NCBI RefSeq assembly: GCF_017356035.1
Contig: NZ_JAFIQX010000001.1
Coordinates: forward strand, 310,001-374,000
Direction of reading: 5' to 3'
DNA length: 64,000 nt
Source: Longitalea luteola
Lineage (GTDB): Bacteria; Bacteroidota; Bacteroidia; Chitinophagales; Chitinophagaceae
Shown: in pieces, positions 17,587 to 24,805 of the stretch
Layout: the number at the start of each line of letters is the position of its first letter
Position numbering within the stretch: position 1 is the first letter of the stretch
Program-made: the position numbers and the translations under genes
Notes under the pieces: model-generated
What the model was told of the DNA's origin: nothing
What the model saw: only the letters and a program-made list of their open reading frames with translations
The model's database searches: none

Positions 17587-18951
17587 ATGATCACATTGTT
17601 AGCAATAGACTGGGCTGTAGTAGGTATAAAAGCAGGACAATTAATATTATGCTTATCTATACTTGTCATATTACATGAAATGGGCCATTTTCTGCCCGCC
17701 AAATGGTTTAAATGCCGGGTAGAAAAATTTTATCTGTTCTTTGATCCCTGGTTTTCTTTGGTAAAAAAGAAGATCGGCGATACGGTGTATGGCATCGGTT
17801 GGTTACCCCTCGGCGGATACGTAAAGATCTCGGGGATGATCGATGAAAGTATGGATAAGGAGCAGATGAAATTGCCGCCGCAGCCCTGGGAATTTCGGGC
17901 CAAGAAACCCTGGCAGCGCCTGATCATCATGATCGGCGGTGTTACGGTTAACCTTATACTCGGATTCTTTTTATTTGCCATGATCCTGTGGGTCTGGGGC
18001 GAAGAATACCTGCCTGCAAAAAATGCCGTGTATGGCGTGTATGTAGACAGCCTTGGAAAAAGCATTGGATTGAAGGATGGCGACAAGATCGTCGCTGTTA
18101 ATGGCCAGGAAATAGAGAACTTTAGCCGCCTGAGCACCGACATCATCCTGAATGAAGCAAAGACCATACAGGTTGTCCGGGACGGACAAAACATGGATGT
18201 AGCCATACCAGACGGAACGATCAGTCAGTTGATCAAACGTAAAGGCGATCCGCTGGCTTATCCCAAATTTCCGGCAGTAGTAGACAGCATTAATAAAAGC
18301 ACAGCAAAATTTACGTCAGGCGCTTTGCAGAAAGACGACCAGATCATTGCCTTCAACGGCATGCCGGTAAGTTCGTTTTATGAATTGAGCGACATTAAAA
18401 AGAGCTATAAGAATAAAGAAGTATCGTTGACCGTATTGCGTAATCAAACCGATACGGCCGAAGTAAAAGTGCAGTTGGGCGCTGAAGCCAGTATTGGGTT
18501 CTATCCCCGGCCGCCCGACAAATTCCTAAAATTCGCAGTAAAGAAATATACCTTCTTTGAATCATTACCGGCAGGGGTAAAGAAGGGCTGGAGCACCCTG
18601 GTAATGAATGTGCAGAACTTCAAGCTGCTGTTCACCAGTAAGGAAGTGAAGGCCAGTGAGTCGCTGGGCAGCTTCTTAACCATCGGTAATATGTTTGGCG
18701 CCCAGTGGGATTGGGAGCGTTTCTGGACGATGACAGCGCTGTTGAGCATTGTGTTGGCGTTCATGAATATCCTGCCTATTCCGGCCCTCGATGGCGGACA
18801 CGTACTGTTCACCCTGTATGAAATGATCACCGGCCGCAAGCCAAGCGATAAGTTCATGGAGTATGCGCAAATGGCCGGAATGATCCTGTTGCTGGGCGTT
18901 ATGGCTTATGCGCTAGGACTGGATTTCTGGCGATATCTGTTCAAGAACTAA
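17587..18951 (+). CDS. rseP: RIP zinc metalloprotease RseP (site-2 protease)
   Basis: An intramembrane protease that cleaves membrane-anchored regulators such as anti-sigma factors. The 454 residues carry the zinc motif HEMGH in the first membrane helix (about residues 29-33), a periplasmic region with two PDZ-like segments (LKDGDKIVAVNGQEI and LQKDDQIIAFNGMPV), and the third ligand motif MNILPIPALDGGHVLFTLYEMITGR near the C-terminus. Length and order are standard. A palindrome and then a clear terminator follow the stop. Confidence 0.97.
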   Translation: MITLLAIDWAVVGIKAGQLILCLSILVILHEMGHFLPAKWFKCRVEKFYLFFDPWFSLVKKKIGDTVYGIGWLPLGGYVKISGMIDESMDKEQMKLPPQPWEFRAKKPWQRLIIMIGGVTVNLILGFFLFAMILWVWGEEYLPAKNAVYGVYVDSLGKSIGLKDGDKIVAVNGQEIENFSRLSTDIILNEAKTIQVVRDGQNMDVAIPDGTISQLIKRKGDPLAYPKFPAVVDSINKSTAKFTSGALQKDDQIIAFNGMPVSSFYELSDIKKSYKNKEVSLTVLRNQTDTAEVKVQLGAEASIGFYPRPPDKFLKFAVKKYTFFESLPAGVKKGWSTLVMNVQNFKLLFTSKEVKASESLGSFLTIGNMFGAQWDWERFWTMTALLSIVLAFMNILPIPALDGGHVLFTLYEMITGRKPSDKFMEYAQMAGMILLLGVMAYALGLDFWRYLFKN

Positions 18952-18967
18952 GACACAGAACGCTTAA

Positions 18968-18987
18968 CCTGCCTGCCGACAGGCAGG
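18968..18987. repeat. Second copy of the CCTGCCTGCC palindrome
   Basis: It is identical to the palindrome at 12888-12907 except for one A in place of G next to the centre. It lies between the rseP stop and the rseP terminator. Confidence 0.8.
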
Positions 18988-19040
18988 CGGAAAACGCCGA
19001 AAGCGGGCAACACACGAATTTAAAAGATTTAACTTTTTAT

Positions 19041-19079
19041 AAATCCCGTTTGGGCCTGGCCTGAACGGGATTCTTTTTT
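19041..19079 (+). terminator. Intrinsic terminator after rseP
   Basis: AATCCCGTT and AACGGGATT pair around a GGGCCTGGCC-containing loop, followed by CTTTTTT. It lies 90 bp past the rseP stop and points the right way. Confidence 0.88.
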
Positions 19080-19254
19080 GCCTGAATTATCACATTTAAG
19101 AAATGCACTTAAAATAAGGCGCATTATAGGCGCATCCATGCTGGAATCGGCACTGCAGGTCAGCCTGGGCCAGCCAGGACCGGGATTTTTGTGCAGCCGG
19201 AGTCGTGACGATATGTTATTGAAAATGAAAAATTTAATGGTAAAAGGTGTAAGA

Positions 19255-19286
19255 TTGGCAGAAGCAAGGAAATAGTATTAAATTTG
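19255..19286 (+). promoter_or_regulatory. Probable ssrA promoter
   Basis: TTG at 19255-19257 and TAAATTTG at 19279-19286 (consensus TAnnTTTG), spaced 21 nt, would start a transcript about 100 nt before the mature tmRNA 5' end. RNase P would then trim the leader. Confidence 0.55.
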
Positions 19287-19395
19287 CAGTTTGTATTTTG
19301 TCTGTTTGTCGTTAGTTACTTCTGAACATTTTGATGCCGAATGTAATCAGATGGGCAGAATAAGGACAACAAACGACAAACCACAAACTGAATTC

Positions 19396-19764
19396 GGGGG
19401 TGTATGGTTTTGACAGCGTAGATCTTTGAAGGTGTAAGCATGTCGTGCGTTGGATAATTAGCACGTAAATCTGAATATTCAAAACACAAATGGCAATACA
19501 CAATTTGCCATGGCTGCCTAATCAGTGATTAAGTAGTCATTAGGGCCGCCGGGCAGGTCGTTCTGTAACCACGCTCCGCCGCCGACTTAAAACAAATACA
19601 GAATGCTGTAACCGTAGGCTGTGCCGGTTACAAAAGACTATTCAGCTAAGGAAGTAATTGGTTCGTCCGGTTCCTGTTATTTCCCGACAAATAATTCCGG
19701 AATAAACATGTAGAAAGCTTTTGAAGGATATGTTTGGACACCGGTTCGAATCCGGTCACCTCCA
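19396..19764 (+). ncRNA. ssrA: tmRNA
   Basis: The 5' end GGGGGTG pairs with 3' CACCTCC (7 bp with one G-U). The 5' tRNA-like part continues with TATGGTTTTGACAGCG, the tmRNA hallmark. The 3' end has the T-arm CCGGTTCGAATCCGG. The tag frame ends in GCC ATG GCT GCC TAA. Discriminator A is at 19764 and CCA is not encoded. tmRNA frees stalled ribosomes and adds a degradation tag to the nascent protein. The 369-nt length is normal for one-piece tmRNA. The mobile element begins at its 3' end, a classic integration target. Confidence 0.97.
19492..19521 (+). other. tmRNA tag reading frame, predicted tag GNTQFAMAA
   Basis: GGC AAT ACA CAA TTT GCC ATG GCT GCC TAA encodes a nine-residue tag with the usual hydrophobic -AA end recognised by ClpXP-type proteases. 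The resume codon is inferred as GGC, because known Bacteroidota tags are nine residues starting with Gly. The frame upstream stays open, so the start is not proven. Confidence 0.7.
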
Positions 19765-21293
19765 CTTGACCGGACTTTTAGTCCGGTTTTTTTATTTTCA
19801 TCAATTTCCAGTAGTTTTTTCTGGCTGAGTATCAATGTACTATGATGAAACACTTCCATCATGTAAGGGGTTCGATAGAGGCCATTTTTGTAGTATAAAC
19901 CGTTATCGAACCCCTTTCTTAAAAGTTCGTGTTTTTGAGGGATAGTTGCACTGCTATATACGGTCGCTAAGTCAGATAATTTTTGCAATTCATTTTTCAA
20001 CAACATATATCTCTGTTCATCCGCCCGATTCATATCTTTAATTTCATCTCTTAATATAGCAAGGCTTCTGCTAAGATCAGTATGCCACCGCTGATAGGTA
20101 TCTGCTTTGATTTCATTGTTAATCCACTTGGCCTCGATAGAATGTAATTGCCGCTCTTTCTCGCTTATTTCCGTCCGCTTACTCATCAACAGTTTTCCAT
20201 TTTCTGAAAGTTTTTTTTCTAAAATTCCCTCAGATTCGCTGCTGATCTTTTTTATCATCCTACTTGGAAGGCTCATGTACTTAAGTGCCTCGAGTAACTG
20301 ATCGTGAATTTTATTAGCGTTCAAGTTATTATGACCACTATGATTGCACTTATAATAATTGTAATACTTTCCGTGCCGACCCTTACTTGGTGCCCCTGTT
20401 AACATTTTCTGACAATGGCAGCGCAGAACACCTCGCAGCGGAAAATCTTCTGCTATACTGACCCGATGTCTTTCAACTGAACGTTGCAATTTTTCTTGAG
20501 CACGATTATAAGTTGCAACTTCGATGATATTTGTATGATTGGACATTGGAAACAAACCTCCCGGTTGCTCCTTCCAGGCTTTCACGTTTTGGTATCCAGC
20601 ATATATAGGGTTTGTTAGAATTTCCTGAACGGCCGAGTTCCCGGTCTTACTAAAGCCAAGCTGCCGAACATCCTGGTATATTGTCATAATAGGCGTATTG
20701 TTCAGGAAAGCCTCGAAGATATACCGAACGATATAAGCTTGCGTTTCATCTATTACTAATCTTCTTTCGCTGCCTGACCCAATTTTTGTATAACCATAGG
20801 GCGCTTTATGCCCACCTTGAATCCACAAGCCTTTAATCGCTTTGGCTGCATATATTCCCCCTCTTATATCATTCTGACGTTTGATATTCTCCGAATTCCC
20901 CATCAAAAATTCGAGCCCCATCATAAAGAATGAATTGTGATCCATGCAATCATAGATTGCACCACGCCCTGCGCTTACAATTCTCACACCGTAGTCTGTT
21001 TGAATTTTCTTAACCATGTTAATTGCATCACCGGCCTCTCGACTAAACCTAGTTAACTCTGAAACGACTAAAAAATCTATTGTTTTATAATTCTTCTTGA
21101 TAAATTGAAACAGCTCTTTAATATCAGGGCGATCAAAATTTCTAGCAGTGTGACCTTCATCAACAAATGTGTCAGTTATAACGACATTATTGAAATTCAT
21201 CCAATGCGAAGTAACAGCATCTTGACGTTCGATACTGTGAAAGCTTTGTTTGTCACTGCTATACCTTAAGTATCGTATTCCTTTCTTGTCCAT
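19677..21293 (-). CDS. Large serine recombinase (integrase) with C-terminus read from ssrA antisense
   Basis: 538 residues. The resolvase catalytic domain starts MDKKGIRYLRYSSDKQSFHS, with the nucleophile Ser around residues 11-13. A recombinase domain (about 150-270) follows. Next come a zinc-ribbon segment (LRCHCQKMLTGAPSKGRHGK) and a coiled-coil (ISEKERQLHSIEAKWINNE). It would integrate and excise the element. The last ~38 residues, from KKTGLKVRSSGGDRIRTGVQ onward, are encoded by the opposite strand of the ssrA terminator and tmRNA 3' part. The native stop appears missing, or the frame naturally ends in host DNA after integration. A small gene overlaps its start. Confidence 0.9.
   Translation of the reverse strand: MDKKGIRYLRYSSDKQSFHSIERQDAVTSHWMNFNNVVITDTFVDEGHTARNFDRPDIKELFQFIKKNYKTIDFLVVSELTRFSREAGDAINMVKKIQTDYGVRIVSAGRGAIYDCMDHNSFFMMGLEFLMGNSENIKRQNDIRGGIYAAKAIKGLWIQGGHKAPYGYTKIGSGSERRLVIDETQAYIVRYIFEAFLNNTPIMTIYQDVRQLGFSKTGNSAVQEILTNPIYAGYQNVKAWKEQPGGLFPMSNHTNIIEVATYNRAQEKLQRSVERHRVSIAEDFPLRGVLRCHCQKMLTGAPSKGRHGKYYNYYKCNHSGHNNLNANKIHDQLLEALKYMSLPSRMIKKISSESEGILEKKLSENGKLLMSKRTEISEKERQLHSIEAKWINNEIKADTYQRWHTDLSRSLAILRDEIKDMNRADEQRYMLLKNELQKLSDLATVYSSATIPQKHELLRKGFDNGLYYKNGLYRTPYMMEVFHHSTLILSQKKLLEIDENKKTGLKVRSSGGDRIRTGVQTYPSKAFYMFIPELFVGK
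19769..19793 (+). terminator. ssrA terminator
   Basis: ACCGGAC/GTCCGGT close a 5-nt TTTTA loop and a T-run follows. It lies four bases after the tmRNA. On the opposite strand it is read through as codons by the recombinase frame. Confidence 0.88.
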
Positions 21294-21426
21294 CTTGTTT
21301 CAATACTTTTTCAACAATAATGTTTGCTATTAAAGTTACTAATTCTTTCTCCTGTTTTTCCTCAAAATTATTATTATTTTCCGTTGCTTTTTTATCCAAT
21401 TCCTGCTTGGCTTTCTCACAGTCCAT
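21259..21426 (-). CDS. Small acidic/basic coiled-coil protein overlapping the recombinase start
   Basis: An ATG at 21426 opens a 55-residue frame (MDCEKAKQELDKKATENNNN and on, ending ERNTILKV). It overlaps the first 35 nt of the recombinase gene in another frame. The composition, rich in Glu, Lys and Asn with a hydrophobic LIANIIVEKVL stretch, suggests an amphipathic helix. The overlap implies translational coupling to the recombinase. No family is recognised. Confidence 0.5.
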   Translation of the reverse strand: MDCEKAKQELDKKATENNNNFEEKQEKELVTLIANIIVEKVLKQDGQERNTILKV

Positions 21427-21461
21427 ACCCACCGCTTATTCATGTTTTACAATTGCTTAAT

Positions 21462-22022
21462 CTAAAATTTAGCAACACTAACAACTAATCGTCGCTGAAC
21501 GCCGGACGATATTTGTTCTGCTATTTGGAAGGCTTCAGTTTCCAGTATTTCGACTTCGTCATATGCTGGTTCAAGCAGTTTTACAATTTCGACCTTAAGT
21601 GCTTGTTCGAATTGAATGACGTCATTTTGTTGTTGTGCCCAAATGATCCCTTTGATTATTGCACATCTGTTAATCGAACGTTTTGCATTGTTAAGCGAAG
21701 CTATTAACGTCAACTTAACCCAATTAAGGAATTCCTGTTTATCGGGATAAGCCTTGTAATGGAAATGAAGAAACGTGCTTACTTTGGTAACATCATTCTT
21801 CGAAACTGCTTTTACGAAGGCCTGTTCATATTCTCTGGAAAAAGGCACCTTCGAAAAATACAAAAAACAATCATTTTGCTGACGGCCCAACTTGAATTGT
21901 ATATAAGGTTTGAAGTTTCCCCTTTCCCTGGCAAAGAAATAACGACCAGATAAATCCGAGCAGGCATTTCTTAAAAACATGTTATCCATAATCACTTGCT
22001 TCCACTTATTCATGTTCATCAT
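21462..22022 (-). CDS. Hypothetical protein (186 residues) of the ssrA element
   Basis: It is not recognised. It begins MMNMNKWKQVIMDNMFLRNA (the first two Mets are alternatives), has a basic, aromatic N-terminal part (GRYFFARERGNFKPYIQFKL) and a mostly helical C-terminal half ending QRRLVVSVAKF. It has no signal peptide or membrane helix. It lies in tandem upstream of the recombinase on the same strand and diverges from the excisionase-like HTH gene, so it may belong to the integration/regulation unit. That role is inferred from position only. Confidence 0.6.
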   Translation of the reverse strand: MMNMNKWKQVIMDNMFLRNACSDLSGRYFFARERGNFKPYIQFKLGRQQNDCFLYFSKVPFSREYEQAFVKAVSKNDVTKVSTFLHFHYKAYPDKQEFLNWVKLTLIASLNNAKRSINRCAIIKGIIWAQQQNDVIQFEQALKVEIVKLLEPAYDEVEILETEAFQIAEQISSGVQRRLVVSVAKF

Positions 22023-22133
22023 ATTTAGTGTGTCTGCAATATAATATCGATGGAAGTTAATTTATCCCATATGGGAAAATGTGTGAAATGTCGCTTCTCG
22101 GAGAATATATTTTGGTTCTTAAAAAGTGGTTGA

Positions 22134-22436
22134 ATGGATTTGAGCAGTTCGACGATAGTGCTGATTATTCCTGCTGAAGATTTAAACTTGATAAAAGCAA
22201 AGCAGCAGGAGATCATTGATAGATTAAGTGAAATGACCACCCCTACAAATTCAAAGTCTGATATACCTGCAAATTACATTACAGCTATTGAATTCATGGA
22301 TGCGGTCAGAATTCGCCGGTCAAAGTTCGATGAGCTCGTGGCCAGCAATAAAATTAATACAATAAAGAAGAAAAGAAAGATTTATGTACCGGTTACTGAA
22401 ATAGAGCGATACTTTAAAGATCCATCTATTCTGTAG
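22134..22436 (+). CDS. HTH DNA-binding protein, excisionase/MerR-like
   Basis: 100 residues. The C-terminal half, from ANYITAIEFMDAVRIRRSKF to PVTEIERYF, is a winged-helix Xis/MerR-type DNA-binding domain of the kind found in Bacteroidota mobile elements. The N-terminal 40 residues form an amphipathic helix (AEDLNLIKAKQQEIIDRLSE). It probably controls excision or the element's own promoters. It diverges from the hypothetical gene ending at 21462 and precedes the PAPS-reductase-like gene by 33 bp. Confidence 0.75.
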   Translation: MDLSSSTIVLIIPAEDLNLIKAKQQEIIDRLSEMTTPTNSKSDIPANYITAIEFMDAVRIRRSKFDELVASNKINTIKKKRKIYVPVTEIERYFKDPSIL

Positions 22437-22469
22437 AGTGTGCTATTAACAAACTGAGGAAGATAAGTA

Positions 22470-23363
22470 ATGAAGGAGAGGTTATTGATAAGTTTTTCAG
22501 GTGGTAGAACCAGTGCTTTTATGACTCACTGGCTGTTGCAAAACAAGTCCGGTCAGTTTGAAATGATGGTCGTGTTTGCTAACACGGGTAAAGAGCGTGA
22601 AGAAACCTTACAATTTGTCGACCAGTGCGATAAGATCCTAGGATTCCAAGTGCATTGGATAGAGGCGGTTACGAGTTTAGAACCAGGGAAAGGGGTTTCG
22701 GCGCGAAAGGTTGATTTCAACAATGCCAGCCGAAAAGGAGAACCCTTTGAATCATTTATCCAAAAGCATGGCATTCCGAATCTGGGGGCTCCAAAATGTT
22801 CAAGAGAACTGAAAGCGTACGCGATTCGAGCTTATGCGCGCTCGTTGGGGTGGAAAAAATATTACACTGGTATCGGTATCCGATACGATGAGGCCGGCCG
22901 GATTAACTTGCGAACCGCCAAGCACGAACGTTTGGTTTATCCGCTGGCGCAATGGCTTAAAGTAACCAAAAGCGATGTCAATTTGTTTTGGTCAAGGCAG
23001 GCTTTTGACCTACAATTAAAGAGCTATGAGGGTAACTGCGATCTATGCTGGAAGAAAAGCAATCGAAAATTGATTACCATTCTTAAGGAAAACCCGCACC
23101 TCGCAGATTGGTGGAGGGAAATGGAAAACCGATATGGTACTTATGTTCCTGAAAAGAGCAAAGGAAATCTAAATATCAAATTGCCAGTCAGATTTTTTCG
23201 GGATTACAGATCAGTAGATGATCTCCTGCACGAGGCATCATTTGAACACCGGTTGGCAGTCGACGATAGTAAAACCATTGACCCGTACAAGCAGCTACCG
23301 TTATTTGACCCATGCCTGGATTGCGAGACGGGCGCATGTGCCGACTCCTGTGAGGCGTTCTGA
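22470..23363 (+). CDS. PAPS-reductase/PP-loop family protein
   Basis: 297 residues. The PP-loop ATP-binding motif SFSGGRTSAFM is at about residues 8-18, followed by VVFANTGKEREETLQFVDQC. Cys pairs occur in GNCDLCWKKS (about 190) and at the C-terminus (CLDCETGACADSC), which could bind an iron-sulfur cluster or zinc. This is the phage- and element-borne branch of the phosphoadenosine phosphosulfate reductase superfamily, which also includes DndC of phosphorothioate DNA modification. There are no dnd/ssp partners here, so a role in sulfate assimilation is unlikely. Nucleotide or nucleic-acid chemistry for the element is an inference. Confidence 0.75.
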   Translation: MKERLLISFSGGRTSAFMTHWLLQNKSGQFEMMVVFANTGKEREETLQFVDQCDKILGFQVHWIEAVTSLEPGKGVSARKVDFNNASRKGEPFESFIQKHGIPNLGAPKCSRELKAYAIRAYARSLGWKKYYTGIGIRYDEAGRINLRTAKHERLVYPLAQWLKVTKSDVNLFWSRQAFDLQLKSYEGNCDLCWKKSNRKLITILKENPHLADWWREMENRYGTYVPEKSKGNLNIKLPVRFFRDYRSVDDLLHEASFEHRLAVDDSKTIDPYKQLPLFDPCLDCETGACADSCEAF

Positions 23364-23408
23364 TTAATAGGTGCTTGGACTGAATAACAGATATTGAAAA
23401 TTAGCTTT

Positions 23409-23570
23409 ATGGCAGGGGGAAAAATCTCACTTCGATTGGGAAACAAGGTGTTAACATTGGAGGACGGCGGCCAAGCTGATGCGAAGTTTAAAAATGATTT
23501 TGCTGCTGTTTGTAAACCCAATCGTGCCAGCATCCAGGAGTTTTTTGAACGGTTGGTGGGAGAAGTTTAG
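23409..23570 (+). CDS. Small hypothetical protein (53 residues)
   Basis: An ATG at 23409 opens MAGGKISLRLGNKVLTLEDG and ends FFERLVGEV at a TAG. The frame is compact, with normal codon use. It lies 45 bp after the PAPS-reductase-like gene and before the next gene on the same strand. No family is recognised. Confidence 0.5.
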   Translation: MAGGKISLRLGNKVLTLEDGGQADAKFKNDFAAVCKPNRASIQEFFERLVGEV

Positions 23571-23622
23571 CGGTGGTAATGAAAGACGAGATAATAAAAG
23601 GATGAGTTGATTGGTTAGGTTT

Positions 23623-24657
23623 ATGAGTTACGATGAATGGAAATATAAGTTGGCGATGGTGGTGAGTTCGGAGGGCTGGCAATACAACAGAAACATGCAT
23701 TTCGCTGATGTCAAAGCCGCTCTTTATGTATTGGCAGATTTGGATCTTGACAGTTATTCCTTGAACGCGAGACACCTGAATATTCCATACATCACTAAGG
23801 TATTAGTTACTGATAGCAACGCTATGAATAAGGTAGTTGTTCAAATTGACAGTAAAGATGTAGGAGGAAATGGAGTAAATGTGCCCGGGTTGTTTTATAC
23901 ATTTCCAGAAGGTATAGAAGGTTTTGAGCAGGAAGCTGGTATTTCGCTTGCCTCCTTTAAGGGTTATAGTCCCAAAAATAACTTCGTGTTAGCAGCTTAT
24001 ATGGTACACGACGCAAATGACGTATTGTTGGCGAGTTCAGGGGTAAAACTTTTGCGCGAAGCAATTCCTGCATATAAAAGGGCGTCTCTTAATTTCCAGC
24101 TGTCATTTAGTAATAAATTATTTGTACATGATGGAAAAATAAGAAGTCGGCAAGTATCAAATACCATTAGTCAGGATGTTTTCTATCACAAAGATATTGT
24201 CGAGTCATTTTATACCATGTTCAATATCGACTATAACAGGATGGAAGAAGGTTTGGCATGGGATAAAGATTTGAATGGATACTGTTCTGGTATTCATTTA
24301 AGCGAAATTAAACCTGATGGAAAAGGGTATAAATCGTTTGCTGCAGTAAATTATCAACATACAACTTATCACTATCCTAAAGGCCAGGAGGATGTTAACG
24401 GTGTTGTTCTTTCCGTTCATTCGTCATACCTCGACAGAATTGACTTGTCACCTTTGAAACCGGTGGTTCCTGGTTTTGAATCACGTAGGTTATTAGCCCG
24501 TATGAATGCTGCTATGACTGAAATGGAGCCGGTAAAGGGTTTAGATACCGTTTTGAGGAAATATATGAGCCTGAAGGAAAGGGAAAGGCGGGTTAATAGA
24601 GTTCAAAGCTCTGGAAAGCAGGTTATCCTTCGAACCGGAAAAGGTAGAAGTATATAA
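23623..24657 (+). CDS. Hypothetical protein (344 residues) of the ssrA element
   Basis: It is not recognised. The open frame begins at TTG 23611, but the ATG at 23623 (MSYDEWKYKLAMVVSSEGWQ) is the natural start. The protein is soluble and of mixed alpha/beta composition, with segments like PYITKVLVTDSNAMNKVVVQ and GLFYTFPEGIEGFEQEAG. The tail is basic (LKERERRVNRVQSSGKQVILR), suggesting contact with nucleic acid. It carries no signal peptide. It sits between the PAPS-reductase-like gene and the lyase cargo. Confidence 0.65.
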   Translation: MSYDEWKYKLAMVVSSEGWQYNRNMHFADVKAALYVLADLDLDSYSLNARHLNIPYITKVLVTDSNAMNKVVVQIDSKDVGGNGVNVPGLFYTFPEGIEGFEQEAGISLASFKGYSPKNNFVLAAYMVHDANDVLLASSGVKLLREAIPAYKRASLNFQLSFSNKLFVHDGKIRSRQVSNTISQDVFYHKDIVESFYTMFNIDYNRMEEGLAWDKDLNGYCSGIHLSEIKPDGKGYKSFAAVNYQHTTYHYPKGQEDVNGVVLSVHSSYLDRIDLSPLKPVVPGFESRRLLARMNAAMTEMEPVKGLDTVLRKYMSLKERERRVNRVQSSGKQVILRTGKGRSI

Positions 24658-24805
24658 AGCCGTCGGTTGGGGCTGCAAGTCTGCAGTTACCGGTGGCCGT
24701 CTTGACGATGACATTCGACTAAAAGATAAATTGGAGGGACTTGATATGTTAGCAAAGGACACAATGAAAAAGCGAGTTAGGCGCGAAGAAGAGGAAGTGG
24801 AATGC

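Noticed and set aside
19078-19275. 65-codon plus-strand frame between the rseP terminator and ssrA
   Set aside because: It starts at a TTG inside the terminator T-run, has no ribosome site and unconvincing composition, and overlaps the probable ssrA promoter.
19864-19879. TAAGGGGTTCGATAGA shared with 59888-59903 as direct-repeat att sites
   Set aside because: The left copy lies inside conserved recombinase coding sequence (YRTPYMMEV), and one 16-nt match is about what chance gives in 64 kb.
24575-24805. Open plus-strand frame upstream of the lyase leader (VEVYKAVGWGCKSAVTGGRL...)
   Set aside because: There is no usable start codon, and most of it overlaps the end of the preceding gene in another frame; it may be a remnant but cannot be supported as a gene.
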